Below, in pieces: positions 55,419 to 64,000 of a stretch of 64,000 nt of DNA. Positions within the stretch are counted from its first letter, which is position 1. Each line of letters starts with the position of its first letter. The position numbers and the translations under genes are program-made. The DNA lies in assembly GCF_003635115.1 (NCBI RefSeq), contig NZ_RBXJ01000003.1, positions 507,324 through 571,323 of the forward strand. The letters are read 5' to 3'. The notes under the pieces were generated by a model that ran no database searches, had not been told where the DNA came from, and worked only from the letters and a program-made list of their open reading frames with translations. The stretch comes from Microbacterium sp. AG1240. Its GTDB lineage: Bacteria; Actinomycetota; Actinomycetes; Actinomycetales; Microbacteriaceae.

Positions 55419-56741
55419 TTACGCGATCGGCGCCTCCTCGGCGTCGATCGCTCCGTCGGCGTCGGCGCCCGTGCGGATGACGGCGACTTCCGCCACGCGG
55501 CGCCTCTCCATCTGCTGCACGCGCAGGGTCGCATCCGGGACGGCGACGGTGTCGCCGACGACCGGGATGCGGCCGAGGCGATCCATGATGAAGCCCGCCA
55601 GGGTGTCGTAGGTTCCGCGTTCGAGCTCGAGGCCCGAGGCCTCCTCGAAGTCCTGCAGGTTCAGACGCCCGTCGAACGTGCCGCCGGCCGGGTCGTCGGG
55701 GTGGGAGGCCGCTTCGACGTCGTACTCGTCGAAGATCTCGCCCACGACCTCTTCGACGAGGTCTTCGAGGGTGACGATCCCGTCGGTTCCGCCGTACTCG
55801 TCGACGACCACGGCGATGTGCAGCTCCTCGGCGCGCATCTTCGTGAGGGTCGGCAGCACCCTCGACGACGCCGGCAGGTAACTGATCTCGCGCGCGATCT
55901 CCGAGACGGCGCGTGACGGGTCGGCGGATGCGGTGTCGTAGAGATCGCGAACGTGCACGAACCCGATGATGTCGTCGATCGACGAGTCGGTGATCGGGTA
56001 GCGGGAGTAGGGGAGATGCTGCACACGCTCGACGGCGTCGGCGATGGTCATCGCGACGTCGAGGGCGATGACCTCGAGCCGCGGGCGCATGACCTCGCTG
56101 ATCTGCCGGTCACGCAGCGACAGCACGTCGTCGAGGATGCGGCGCTCGTCCTCGGGAAGCCCGCCGTGGCTCGAGACGATGTCGCGCAGCTCGTCATCGG
56201 TCATCTCGTCGGCGTTCTTGTCGGGGTCGCCGCCGAGAAGGCGCACGAGCGCATTCGTCGACACCGACAGCAGCCAGATCACCGGGCGCATGAGCACGGC
56301 GAACCCGTTCAGCACGGGGGCTACGGCATACGAGAACTGCGCATTCCGCTGGATGGCCAGGCGCTTGGGCACCAGCTCGCCGAGCACGAGCGAGAAGTAG
56401 GCGATGACGAGCGTGAGCACGACCGTCGAGACGCCGTCGGCGACCTCGGGGGTCATGCCGATCGCGACGAGCAGAGGCTCGAGGTAGGGCGAGATCGAGG
56501 ATGCGCCGTACGCGGCCGAGAGGAACCCGGCCACGGTGACGCCGATCTGCACGGCAGAAAGGAAGCGGTTGGGGTTGCGTGCGAGGGATGCGACCTTCTC
56601 GCCGCGCTTGCCGCGCGCGGCGATGGCGTTGAGCTGGCTCTCGCGAAGCGTCACCAGCGCCATCTCGGTGGCGGCGAAGACACCGCCGATGAGCACGAAG
56701 ATCAGGACCAGAACGATGTTGAAGATCAGGTCGCCGCTCAC
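55419..56741 (-). CDS. HlyC/CorC-type CBS domain membrane protein
   Basis: A 440-residue CNNM/CorC family protein, thought to handle magnesium or cobalt. A DUF21 domain of four helices (about 1-190) precedes two CBS domains (MRPRLEVIALDV and FVHVRDLYD region) and a C-terminal transporter-associated domain starting near FDGRLNLQDFEEASG. The GTG start has CGGAG upstream. It is downstream of the XRE/DUF2975 genes, separated by element B. Confidence 0.92.
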   Translation of the reverse strand: MSGDLIFNIVLVLIFVLIGGVFAATEMALVTLRESQLNAIAARGKRGEKVASLARNPNRFLSAVQIGVTVAGFLSAAYGASSISPYLEPLLVAIGMTPEVADGVSTVVLTLVIAYFSLVLGELVPKRLAIQRNAQFSYAVAPVLNGFAVLMRPVIWLLSVSTNALVRLLGGDPDKNADEMTDDELRDIVSSHGGLPEDERRILDDVLSLRDRQISEVMRPRLEVIALDVAMTIADAVERVQHLPYSRYPITDSSIDDIIGFVHVRDLYDTASADPSRAVSEIAREISYLPASSRVLPTLTKMRAEELHIAVVVDEYGGTDGIVTLEDLVEEVVGEIFDEYDVEAASHPDDPAGGTFDGRLNLQDFEEASGLELERGTYDTLAGFIMDRLGRIPVVGDTVAVPDATLRVQQMERRRVAEVAVIRTGADADGAIDAEEAPIA

Positions 56742-56923
56742 AGCGCGACTCCGATCGTGCGGGATGCGCCCGAATGGGCGCCGGGTCTATGACTGTCGGG
56801 GTCTCGCTTCGCGCGTCGGTTCATGGGGCAACGATATGCGGCACCCGGTTCGCGTAGCCGAGTATTCGCCGACAGCACGCCCGTGCGGCAGTGCGCAGCA
56901 TCCGTCGCCGTCATCGACGCGAT

Positions 56924-56989
56924 GAGACCCACGAATCGGCTGAGACATCGCGCCAGGCGGGGTGTTCCGGCCGATTCGTGTGTGTCGAG
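56924..56989. repeat. Dispersed palindromic element B (homologous to A)
   Basis: A 66-bp inverted repeat 13 bp downstream of the XRE regulator gene on the minus strand. Its core arms are perfect over 11 bp (CACGAATCGGC and GCCGATTCGTG), and the apical GACATCGCGCCAGGCGG is identical to element A. Copies of the 9-mer GCAGCATCC and GGATGCTGC flank it at 56895 and 56991. The rest of the gap (56742-57002) shows nothing further. Confidence 0.75.
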
Positions 56990-57002
56990 CGGATGCTGCG
57001 GG

Positions 57003-57239
57003 TCAGTCGCGCGCGAGCACCAGCAGGTCGCCGGGCTCGCACTCCAGGGCGCGGCACACGGCCGAGAGGGTCGAGTAGCGGATCGCGCGGGCACGATCGT
57101 TCTTCAGCACGGAGAGGTTCACGACGCTGACCCCGACGATCTCGCTGAGGCGCGTGAGGGTCATGCCGCGGGCGGCGAGCAGCTCGTCCAGCCGGCAGTG
57201 GATCCCGGTGGGGCCCTCGTCGTCTGCCGCGGGGCTCAT
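57003..57239 (-). CDS. XRE-family HTH regulator (YozG-like)
   Basis: A 78-residue single-domain DNA-binding protein. The helix-turn-helix reads LDELLAARGMTLTRLSEIVGVSVVNLSVLKNDRARAIRYSTL, and LECEPGDLLVL closes the fold. It overlaps the upstream DUF2975 gene by 4 bp (ATGA). Regulators of this size are the standard partner of DUF2975 membrane proteins and probably bind the TATCG-rich region at the head of the operon. Confidence 0.92.
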   Translation of the reverse strand: MSPAADDEGPTGIHCRLDELLAARGMTLTRLSEIVGVSVVNLSVLKNDRARAIRYSTLSAVCRALECEPGDLLVLARD

Positions 57240-57964
57240 ACGAGACCCGCCGTCTCGCGCTGGAGACGCGTGCCGATCTGGAACGCCCCCGCGACCAGGC
57301 CGATGCCGAGTCCCCACCCGATGGGCCCGAGGTCGAGCGCGAACGAGAACGCGGAGAAGCCGCCCGTTCCCGTGATGACCTGCGGATCGCCGAGGAAGGC
57401 GACCGTCTCGGAGCGGGCGAGGGCCCCGACGAACTGCGAGCCGATCCCGCCGACCATGATGGCGATGGCGACGAGCGCGAGCACCCACGGAAAGCTGCGG
57501 GTGAACGGGCGTCCACGCAGGAGGGCGAGCGCGAGCCAGGCGACGGCCACGGCGATCGTGAGTCCGATGAGCGTGGTCAGCGACTGCTCGCCCCACAGCA
57601 GCCAACGCGCCCCCGCGGGGAGATTGGCGACCTCGATCCACGCCGTCTCATAGCCGGCGTCGACGGGGGCGTCGGATGCGCGGAGAACCGGCGGGTACTC
57701 GCCACCGCTCACGGCGATGCCGTTGACCCGCACCGCGGCAGCATTCGCCAGCTGCACGCCCGAGGCGATGAGCCCATAAAGCGAGAGGGGAATGGCCAGG
57801 AGCGCGCCGCTGCCGATGACCGACACCGCGACTGTTTCCGGGAGGCTCAACGGACTGTCGGGCGACCACGTCCGACGTACCGATCGCACCACCAGCGCCG
57901 CGGCACCGACGAGCGCGACGACGGCGGCGATCGCCAGAAGCAGATTGACCGTGCCCAGATCCAT
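57236..57964 (-). CDS. DUF2975-like membrane protein
   Basis: A 242-residue protein with four membrane helices and an outer loop between helices 2 and 3. It ends TRLQRETAGLV, almost the same as the next paralogue (DRLQRETAGLV), so the two probably arose by duplication. Start and stop are coupled to the neighbours (1-bp and 4-bp overlaps). The function of DUF2975 is unknown; the regulator pairing suggests a membrane signal or sensor. Confidence 0.8.
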   Translation of the reverse strand: MDLGTVNLLLAIAAVVALVGAAALVVRSVRRTWSPDSPLSLPETVAVSVIGSGALLAIPLSLYGLIASGVQLANAAAVRVNGIAVSGGEYPPVLRASDAPVDAGYETAWIEVANLPAGARWLLWGEQSLTTLIGLTIAVAVAWLALALLRGRPFTRSFPWVLALVAIAIMVGGIGSQFVGALARSETVAFLGDPQVITGTGGFSAFSFALDLGPIGWGLGIGLVAGAFQIGTRLQRETAGLV

Positions 57965-58587
57965 CAGACGAGCCCCGCCGTCTCGCGCTGCAGCCGGTCG
58001 CCGACCGTGAACACGGTGCTGGCGAGGGCGGCGATGAAGGCCAGCAGGAGCAGCGGGAAAAGGTCGACCGACATCACCGCGTTGTCGAACGTGCGATCGG
58101 AGATCCAGGCGAACGCCCCGTTGGCACCCATGTTCGCGAAGAACGGCACCGCGCAGAAGCCGAGCAGGCCCGCGATCCCCGCCGTCGAGACGAGCGCCGT
58201 GTTCGTGCGGGAGAAGATCGAGCCCCTCACGATGTTCTTCGTCAGCCAGAGGAGCGCCCCGACCACCACGAGAACCGTCGCGACGAGCGCGATCTGTTCG
58301 AGCACGAGCGCGGCGACGGAGGCGACGGGCAGCTCCGGCGCGGTGAGCCGGCCTGTCGCGAGCTCCACGGTCACGGCGGCGCCGTCGGGGCCGATCGGCG
58401 CTTGGGCCGGTGTGCCGTCGAAGACGGCCGTCACCGGCACGTCGCGGTTCGGGACCACCTCGAGCACGCGCCGGACGGCGGTGACCACCACCCACACCGC
58501 GATGATCGCTCCGCTGGCCATGAATCCGATCAGCGCCGCGGCGTCGGGGCGGCAGAGCGCACGTTCGGTTTTCGTCTGGGGGGACAT
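57964..58587 (-). CDS. DUF2975 family membrane protein
   Basis: A 207-residue protein with four helices and the DUF2975 signature LTKNIVRGSIFSRTNTALV. The second of two adjacent ATG codons is chosen because it is better spaced from GGAG. It is the first gene of a three-gene operon with its paralogue and the XRE regulator. The function is not known. Confidence 0.85.
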   Translation of the reverse strand: MSPQTKTERALCRPDAAALIGFMASGAIIAVWVVVTAVRRVLEVVPNRDVPVTAVFDGTPAQAPIGPDGAAVTVELATGRLTAPELPVASVAALVLEQIALVATVLVVVGALLWLTKNIVRGSIFSRTNTALVSTAGIAGLLGFCAVPFFANMGANGAFAWISDRTFDNAVMSVDLFPLLLLAFIAALASTVFTVGDRLQRETAGLV

Positions 58588-58596
58588 CATCGCTCC

Positions 58597-58644
58597 ATAT
58601 CGATCAGCGTTACTAACGAATATCGATAACAACGATAAACGATA
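58597..58644. promoter_or_regulatory. TATCG/CGATA operator cluster
   Basis: Within 48 bp upstream of the DUF2975 gene are five half-sites: TATCG at 58598 and 58621, and CGATA at 58624, 58633 and 58640. TATCG at 58621 and CGATA at 58633 form an inverted pair. The stretch is AT-rich compared with the surroundings and is the likely target of the operon's XRE regulator. Confidence 0.6.
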
Positions 58645-58813
58645 CGGTCGCGGTGTCAACCGTGAGTTCCGCGACCTCGACGACCGCCGCTATGCCCCCA
58701 GCGAACACGGGTCCTGAGCTCCCGGGCCGTCGTTACTCTCGATGTACGGCGCGGGGCTGTGCGCCTGCCATCCCCCACAACGCCTGTCAGCCCACACCGG
58801 AAAGGGACTGAGG

Positions 58814-61336
<2,523 letters not shown>

Positions 61337-61350
61337 CACGACCGCGACGA

Positions 61351-61388
61351 ACGAAGGGGCGGATGCTGCGAAGCATCCGCCCCTTCGT
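61351..61388 (+). terminator. Terminator of clpC
   Basis: A perfect 17-bp stem (61351-61367 with 61372-61388) with GCGA loop, 14 bp after the clpC stop. The stem includes GGATGCT and AGCATCC, so it carries the dispersed 9-mer in inverted form. Confidence 0.9.
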
Positions 61389-61409
61389 CGTTCCGGTCTG
61401 TGCCGGGCG

Positions 61410-61415
61410 TAGGGT
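61410..61415 (+). promoter_or_regulatory. -10 box of N-acetylglutamate synthase gene
   Basis: TAGGGT, 6 nt before the ATG; leaderless. Confidence 0.5.
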
Positions 61416-61421
61416 TGCAGG

Positions 61422-61931
61422 ATGAGTTCGTACACCGTGCGTCCGGCTCGCACGGGTGACGTGCGAGCGATCCGCGACCTGCTCGAGCCGTTCGTGCAGC
61501 GGCGGATCCTCCTGGGCAAAGACCTCGTCGTGCTGTACGAGGCGGTGCAGGAGTTCGTCGTCGCAGAAGATGCCGGCGGTCAGATCATTGGATGCGGCGC
61601 CCTCCACGTGATGTGGGAAGACCTGGCCGAGGTGCGCACCCTGATCGTCGCCGACGGATGGCTGCACCGCGGCGTCGGGCGGCTGATCGTCGACGCGCTC
61701 GAGGATCGTGCGACCACGCTCGGTGTGCGACGTCTGTTCTGCCTCACGTTCGAGGTCGGCTTCTTCGAACGACGCGGATTCGCCCCCATCGGCGAGCAGG
61801 TCGTCGACCCCGACGTCTACTCGCAACTCATCCGCAGTCCCGATGAGGGCGTCGCCGAGTTCCTCGACCTGGCGCACGTGAAGCCGAACACGCTCGGCAA
61901 CACGCGAATGCTGAAGACGCTCGGCGCCTAG
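61422..61931 (+). CDS. argA: N-acetylglutamate synthase, short GNAT form
   Basis: A 169-residue GNAT acetyltransferase making the first intermediate of arginine synthesis. It closely follows the mycobacterial short-form enzyme (Rv2747): LYEAVQEFVVAED, GCGALHVMWEDLAEVRTL, the acetyl-CoA loop HRGVGRLIVDAL and the C-terminal VAEFLDLAHVKPNTLGNTRML. It has no amino-acid-kinase domain. Alone here, next to clpC. Confidence 0.88.
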   Translation: MSSYTVRPARTGDVRAIRDLLEPFVQRRILLGKDLVVLYEAVQEFVVAEDAGGQIIGCGALHVMWEDLAEVRTLIVADGWLHRGVGRLIVDALEDRATTLGVRRLFCLTFEVGFFERRGFAPIGEQVVDPDVYSQLIRSPDEGVAEFLDLAHVKPNTLGNTRMLKTLGA

Positions 61932-61964
61932 GCGCGCCGAACGGGTGCTGCGCGCTCGCGCGCC

Positions 61965-61970
61965 TACCCT
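61965..61970 (+). promoter_or_regulatory. -10 box upstream of 231-residue envelope protein gene
   Basis: TACCCT, 6 nt before the ATG at 61977; leaderless. Confidence 0.5.
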
Positions 61971-61976
61971 GAGAGC

Positions 61977-62672
61977 ATGAGCGGTTCCGCCCCTCGGCGC
62001 AGAAAGCACTCGCCCGCCGTCTACCGGCGTCGACGTCTCGTCGTGCTGCTCACGGCGCTGATCGTGGTCGCCGGTCTCGTGTGGCTCTTCATCGCCCAGC
62101 CCTGGCAGAGTTCCGCGTCGACGGAGACCCTGCCGGTGCCGTCGTCGTCATCGTCGTCCTCCTCATCGCCGTCGACGAGCGAGTCGGCCGCGCCCGAGAC
62201 CGACGCCGAGACGCCCGTGCCGGAGGCCGACACCGAAGAACCGGCACCCGACCTCACCCCCAGCGCGGAGCCCTGCATCGCCGCCGACCTGCTGATCGAA
62301 GCGGTGACCGATCAGGCCGTCTACGCCGCCGGACAGAACCCGCAGCTGTCGATCCGTTTGACGAACCAGAGCACGACCGATTGCACGCTGAATGTCGGCA
62401 CGAGCGCTCAGGCGTTCACGATCTCGAGCGGGCCCGATATCTGGTGGCGCTCGACCGACTGCCAGACCGAGCCGAGCGACATGACCGTGCTGCTGTCGGC
62501 CGGCCAGCAGGTCACCAGCGCGACCCCGCTCACATGGGATCGCACTCGCTCCTCGGTGGACACGTGCCAGGGCGACCGGCCGCCGGCCGCCGGCGGAGGG
62601 GCCACTTACCGTCTCAGCGTCGCGATCGGCGGCCTCTCGTCGTCGAACACGGCCGCTTTTCAGCTCAACTAG
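61977..62672 (+). CDS. Membrane-anchored protein with Ser-rich linker, unknown function
   Basis: A 231-residue protein with a basic N-terminus (RRRKHSPAVYRRRR), one helix (LVVLLTALIVVAGLVWLFIA), a run of ten Ser in a Ser/Glu/Pro-rich linker and an outer Ig-like domain of about 130 residues with four Cys. The outer domain resembles the DUF4232-type fold in layout, but I cannot confirm it. No enzymatic motif is seen. It stops 63 bp before the first predicted C-loop hairpin array element that follows the -10 box. Confidence 0.7.
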   Translation: MSGSAPRRRKHSPAVYRRRRLVVLLTALIVVAGLVWLFIAQPWQSSASTETLPVPSSSSSSSSSPSTSESAAPETDAETPVPEADTEEPAPDLTPSAEPCIAADLLIEAVTDQAVYAAGQNPQLSIRLTNQSTTDCTLNVGTSAQAFTISSGPDIWWRSTDCQTEPSDMTVLLSAGQQVTSATPLTWDRTRSSVDTCQGDRPPAAGGGATYRLSVAIGGLSSSNTAAFQLN

Positions 62673-62720
62673 GTCGTTTTGTCCCCCAAACGGAGGACAG
62701 ACGGGCTGAAGGGCCGTCGA

Positions 62721-62726
62721 TATCCT
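62721..62726 (+). promoter_or_regulatory. -10 box of candidate small RNA
   Basis: TATCCT in the gap before the second C-loop hairpin, with a poor -35. No start codon follows at the usual 6-7 nt. Confidence 0.35.
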
Positions 62727-62731
62727 GGGGT

Positions 62732-62875
62732 TGTTCCCCGCAACGGGCGTCTCGTCACTGTCCCCAGCAGGTAGCACTCGACCGTCCCCAACGGCCCGAG
62801 TTCGAGCGTTCGCGGGAAGCAGTGGGCCCTCTCGAATCTTTCAGCCCCCAACTGGGCGATTCGAGAGGGCCTTTC
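62732..62875 (+). ncRNA. Candidate small RNA with C-rich loops (6C-like)
   Basis: Transcription from the TATCCT box would start near 62732. The 14-bp stem GGCCCTCTCGAATC/GATTCGAGAGGGCC, followed by CTTTC, would end it near 62875, giving about 144 nt. It contains four hairpins with CCCC(C) loops, including the terminator itself. The design recalls actinobacterial 6C RNA, whose C-rich loops pair with G-rich ribosome sites, but the loops here are shorter and more numerous, so I do not assign it to that family. Confidence 0.45.
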
Positions 62876-62975
62876 GCGTCGTACGCAACGGTGCGATCGG
62901 CTCGACGGTACACGCCGCCCCCGGCCGTGTCGAGGGGGCCTCGTCGTCATCGGAGGAGCCTCGCGCGTGCCCGGG

Positions 62976-62981
62976 TAGGTT
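62976..62981 (+). promoter_or_regulatory. -10 box of SseB-like gene, leaderless
   Basis: TAGGTT, 6 nt before the ATG at 62988. Confidence 0.5.
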
Positions 62982-62987
62982 GGTGTG

Positions 62988-63395
62988 ATGCCCGGAAAGA
63001 AGCGCGGAAGAAAAGCCTCCGACCTCGAGTTCCGCAATACCGCCCTCACCGACGCGCTGCAGACGCAGGACATGGCCGCCGTCGCCTTCGCGCTGCGGCA
63101 CGGTCCGACCGTGGCCCCGCTGATCCGCGTGGGAGCGCTCGACGATCCCCTCGACGCCGGTGATGTGTGGACCTATCGCGACCCGAACACGGGTGACGTC
63201 GCGCTGCTGCTGTTCAGCGACGCGGCGCACAAGCCCGAGACTCTGCCGCCCGACGTCGCCCTGCAGTCACCCGCGTGGCTGCGAGCGTTCCTGACCGCCC
63301 ACGAGAACGCGATCACGACGGTGTTCCTCGACATCGCCGGGCCGCACCCGCTGCAATCGTCGCCGACCGACCTGCTGGCAGCGCTCGAGGCCTGA
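62988..63395 (+). CDS. SseB-like domain protein
   Basis: A 135-residue soluble protein. The second half, DVALLLFSDAAHKPETLPPDV and then FLDIAGPHPLQSSPTDLLAALE, resembles the SseB N-terminal fold, in which a short FTD-like strand is followed by a NPAGP-type turn. The basic N-terminus (MPGKKRGRKAS) is unusual. Function unknown. The -10 box 6 nt before the ATG supports this start over the GTG one codon earlier. Confidence 0.6.
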   Translation: MPGKKRGRKASDLEFRNTALTDALQTQDMAAVAFALRHGPTVAPLIRVGALDDPLDAGDVWTYRDPNTGDVALLLFSDAAHKPETLPPDVALQSPAWLRAFLTAHENAITTVFLDIAGPHPLQSSPTDLLAALEA

Positions 63396-63443
63396 CCTCG
63401 CGCCGGGTCGACCCCGCAGCCCGTTCGTGGCAGACTCGGCCGA

Positions 63444-63545
63444 ATGGAGTTCCTGATCGTGGGCGCCGTGTGCGCCGCAGGCCTCGTTTTCCCGGTCGCG
63501 CTGAGTCTCGCCGACCCGCGACGGCGGCGCCCGGGGCGTAACTAG
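63444..63545 (+). CDS. Tiny membrane protein, 33 residues (tentative)
   Basis: A reading frame MEFLIVGAVCAAGLVFPVAL then SLADPRRRRPGRN: one hydrophobic segment and a strongly basic tail. Its only support is this topology and its place in an otherwise empty gap. No clear ribosome site. It may be chance. Confidence 0.35.
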   Translation: MEFLIVGAVCAAGLVFPVALSLADPRRRRPGRN

Positions 63546-63572
63546 CCCCCACCGCATCCCGACCCGCGTCGG

Positions 63573-64000
63573 TCAGAAGTCGGGCTTATCCCCGCGCCGA
63601 GGGGCGTGACGCACGTGCAGGTCGTTCAGGGCGCCGCTGAGGCTCTTCGACCGGTCGTCGACGAGATGGCGGTAGCCGAGTCGCGCGGCTTCCGATCTTC
63701 GCTGCGCCGACTGCGTAACCGGGCGGATCTCACCGGCGAGGCTGAGCTCGCCGACCGCGGCGGACTGCGGGGGAGTGGCCCGATCGTTCATCGCTCCCGA
63801 GACGGCGATCGCGATCGCGAGGTCGGCGGCGGGCTCGACGAGCCGCACCCCGCCGACGGTGGAGACGTAGACGTCGTTCTTCGAGACATCGAGGCCGGTG
63901 CGCTTCTCGAGCACCGCGAGCACCATCGCGACCCGGGCCGAGTCGACGCCGCTGACGATCCGCCGCGGGTTGGGGGCCTGAGTGGGGATCGTCAGAGCCT
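63573..64000 (-). CDS. radA: DNA repair protein RadA, C-terminal part
   Basis: The frame is open to the window edge, so only the last 142 residues are present. The sequence NPRRIVSGVDSARVAMVLAVLEKRTGL, split by helix boundaries, and NDVYVSTVGGVRLVEPAADLAIAIAV match the Lon-like C-terminal domain of RadA, a helicase helping RecA in branch migration. GELSLAGEIRPV and RSEAARLGYRHLV are also family blocks. Convergent with the small gene upstream. Confidence 0.92.
   Translation of the reverse strand, partial: ALTIPTQAPNPRRIVSGVDSARVAMVLAVLEKRTGLDVSKNDVYVSTVGGVRLVEPAADLAIAIAVSGAMNDRATPPQSAAVGELSLAGEIRPVTQSAQRRSEAARLGYRHLVDDRSKSLSGALNDLHVRHAPRRGDKPDF

Larger units (their letters stand above)
62675..62930 (+). 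other. Array of six hairpins with C-rich loops
   Basis: The 315-bp gap 62673-62987 has no credible reading frame but holds six hairpins, each showing four or five C in the loop: CGTTT/AAACG (62675-62691), GTTG/CAAC (62730-62744), CTG/CAG (62758-62770), ACTCG plus CCGT/ACGG plus CGAGT (62776-62801), a 14-bp stem with apical CAG/CTG (62825-62871) and ACACGCCG/CGG-CGTGT (62910-62930). The strict repetition of the loop suggests RNA function. Confidence 0.5.

Noticed and set aside
58680..58720. ClgR-type site upstream of clpC
   Set aside because: CGC and GCG half-sites are present but separated by 10 bp instead of the 5 bp in the corynebacterial consensus.
62732..62875. Direct assignment of the small RNA to the 6C family
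   Set aside because: 6C RNAs have two loops of six or more C; here there are more loops with four or five C, and the gene neighbourhood is different as far as I know.

Overview
The window comes from the chromosome of a high-GC actinobacterium, most likely Microbacterium or a close relative in the Microbacteriaceae. The reasons are gene content and gene order, GC-rich codon use, three tRNA genes without an encoded CCA end, many apparently leaderless genes, and the run tilS-hpt-ftsH-folE-folP-folB-folK-DUF3180-membrane proteins-DUF2520-panC-lysS, which follows the order known from Mycobacterium tuberculosis. No prophage, insertion sequence, CRISPR array or rRNA is visible.

Region 1 (1-11.5 kb, + strand) is a tightly packed envelope and signalling operon: the end of a large secreted cadherin/FN3 protein, a MoxR ATPase, a DUF58 protein, a membrane transglutaminase-like protein whose catalytic Cys is replaced by Asp, a PP2C phosphatase, an FHA protein and a membrane Ser/Thr kinase with an FN3-like outer domain. 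Most joins are ATGA or GTGA overlaps. Region 2 (11.5-17.1 kb, +) has an acyltransferase-3/SGNH protein and a NarL-type sensor kinase/response regulator pair with a DUF4097-like protein. Region 3 (17.1-26.2 kb, -) has a degenerate serine-recombinase-like protein, a Na+/H+ antiporter, an aldehyde dehydrogenase, a glutaredoxin-like protein, a NYN nuclease, a GT2/GtrA glycosyltransferase, a polysaccharide deacetylase-like protein and a GH13 enzyme. Region 4 (26.3-35.6 kb) has a second, divergent GH13 protein, two short-chain dehydrogenases, an MMPL exporter divergent from its probable MarR repressor, a RibD-type reductase and a zinc alcohol dehydrogenase.

Region 5 (35.6-38.4 kb) holds a Glu-Asp-Phe tRNA operon, an M23 peptidase and pyrophosphatase. 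Region 6 (38.4-51.5 kb) carries an esterase and the housekeeping run from tilS to lysS. It supplies tRNA modification, purine salvage, membrane proteolysis, the folate pathway from GTP, and a divergent PanC. Neither panD nor coaX lies between panC and lysS. Region 7 (51.5-58.6 kb) holds DUF4192, cardiolipin synthase, a lipoprotein, a CBS-domain transporter and an XRE/DUF2975 operon. Region 8 (58.8-64 kb) has clpC, a short-form N-acetylglutamate synthase, small envelope or unknown proteins, a 315-bp gap full of C-rich-loop hairpins, and the end of radA.

The signals most worth following are the C-loop hairpin array at 62.67-62.93 kb (candidate small RNA), a 9-mer (GGATGCTGC or its complement) counted 30 times on both strands, a PanC with altered pantoate-site residues, the catalytically dead transglutaminase, and two homologous palindromic elements 32 kb apart, each directly downstream of a minus-strand gene.
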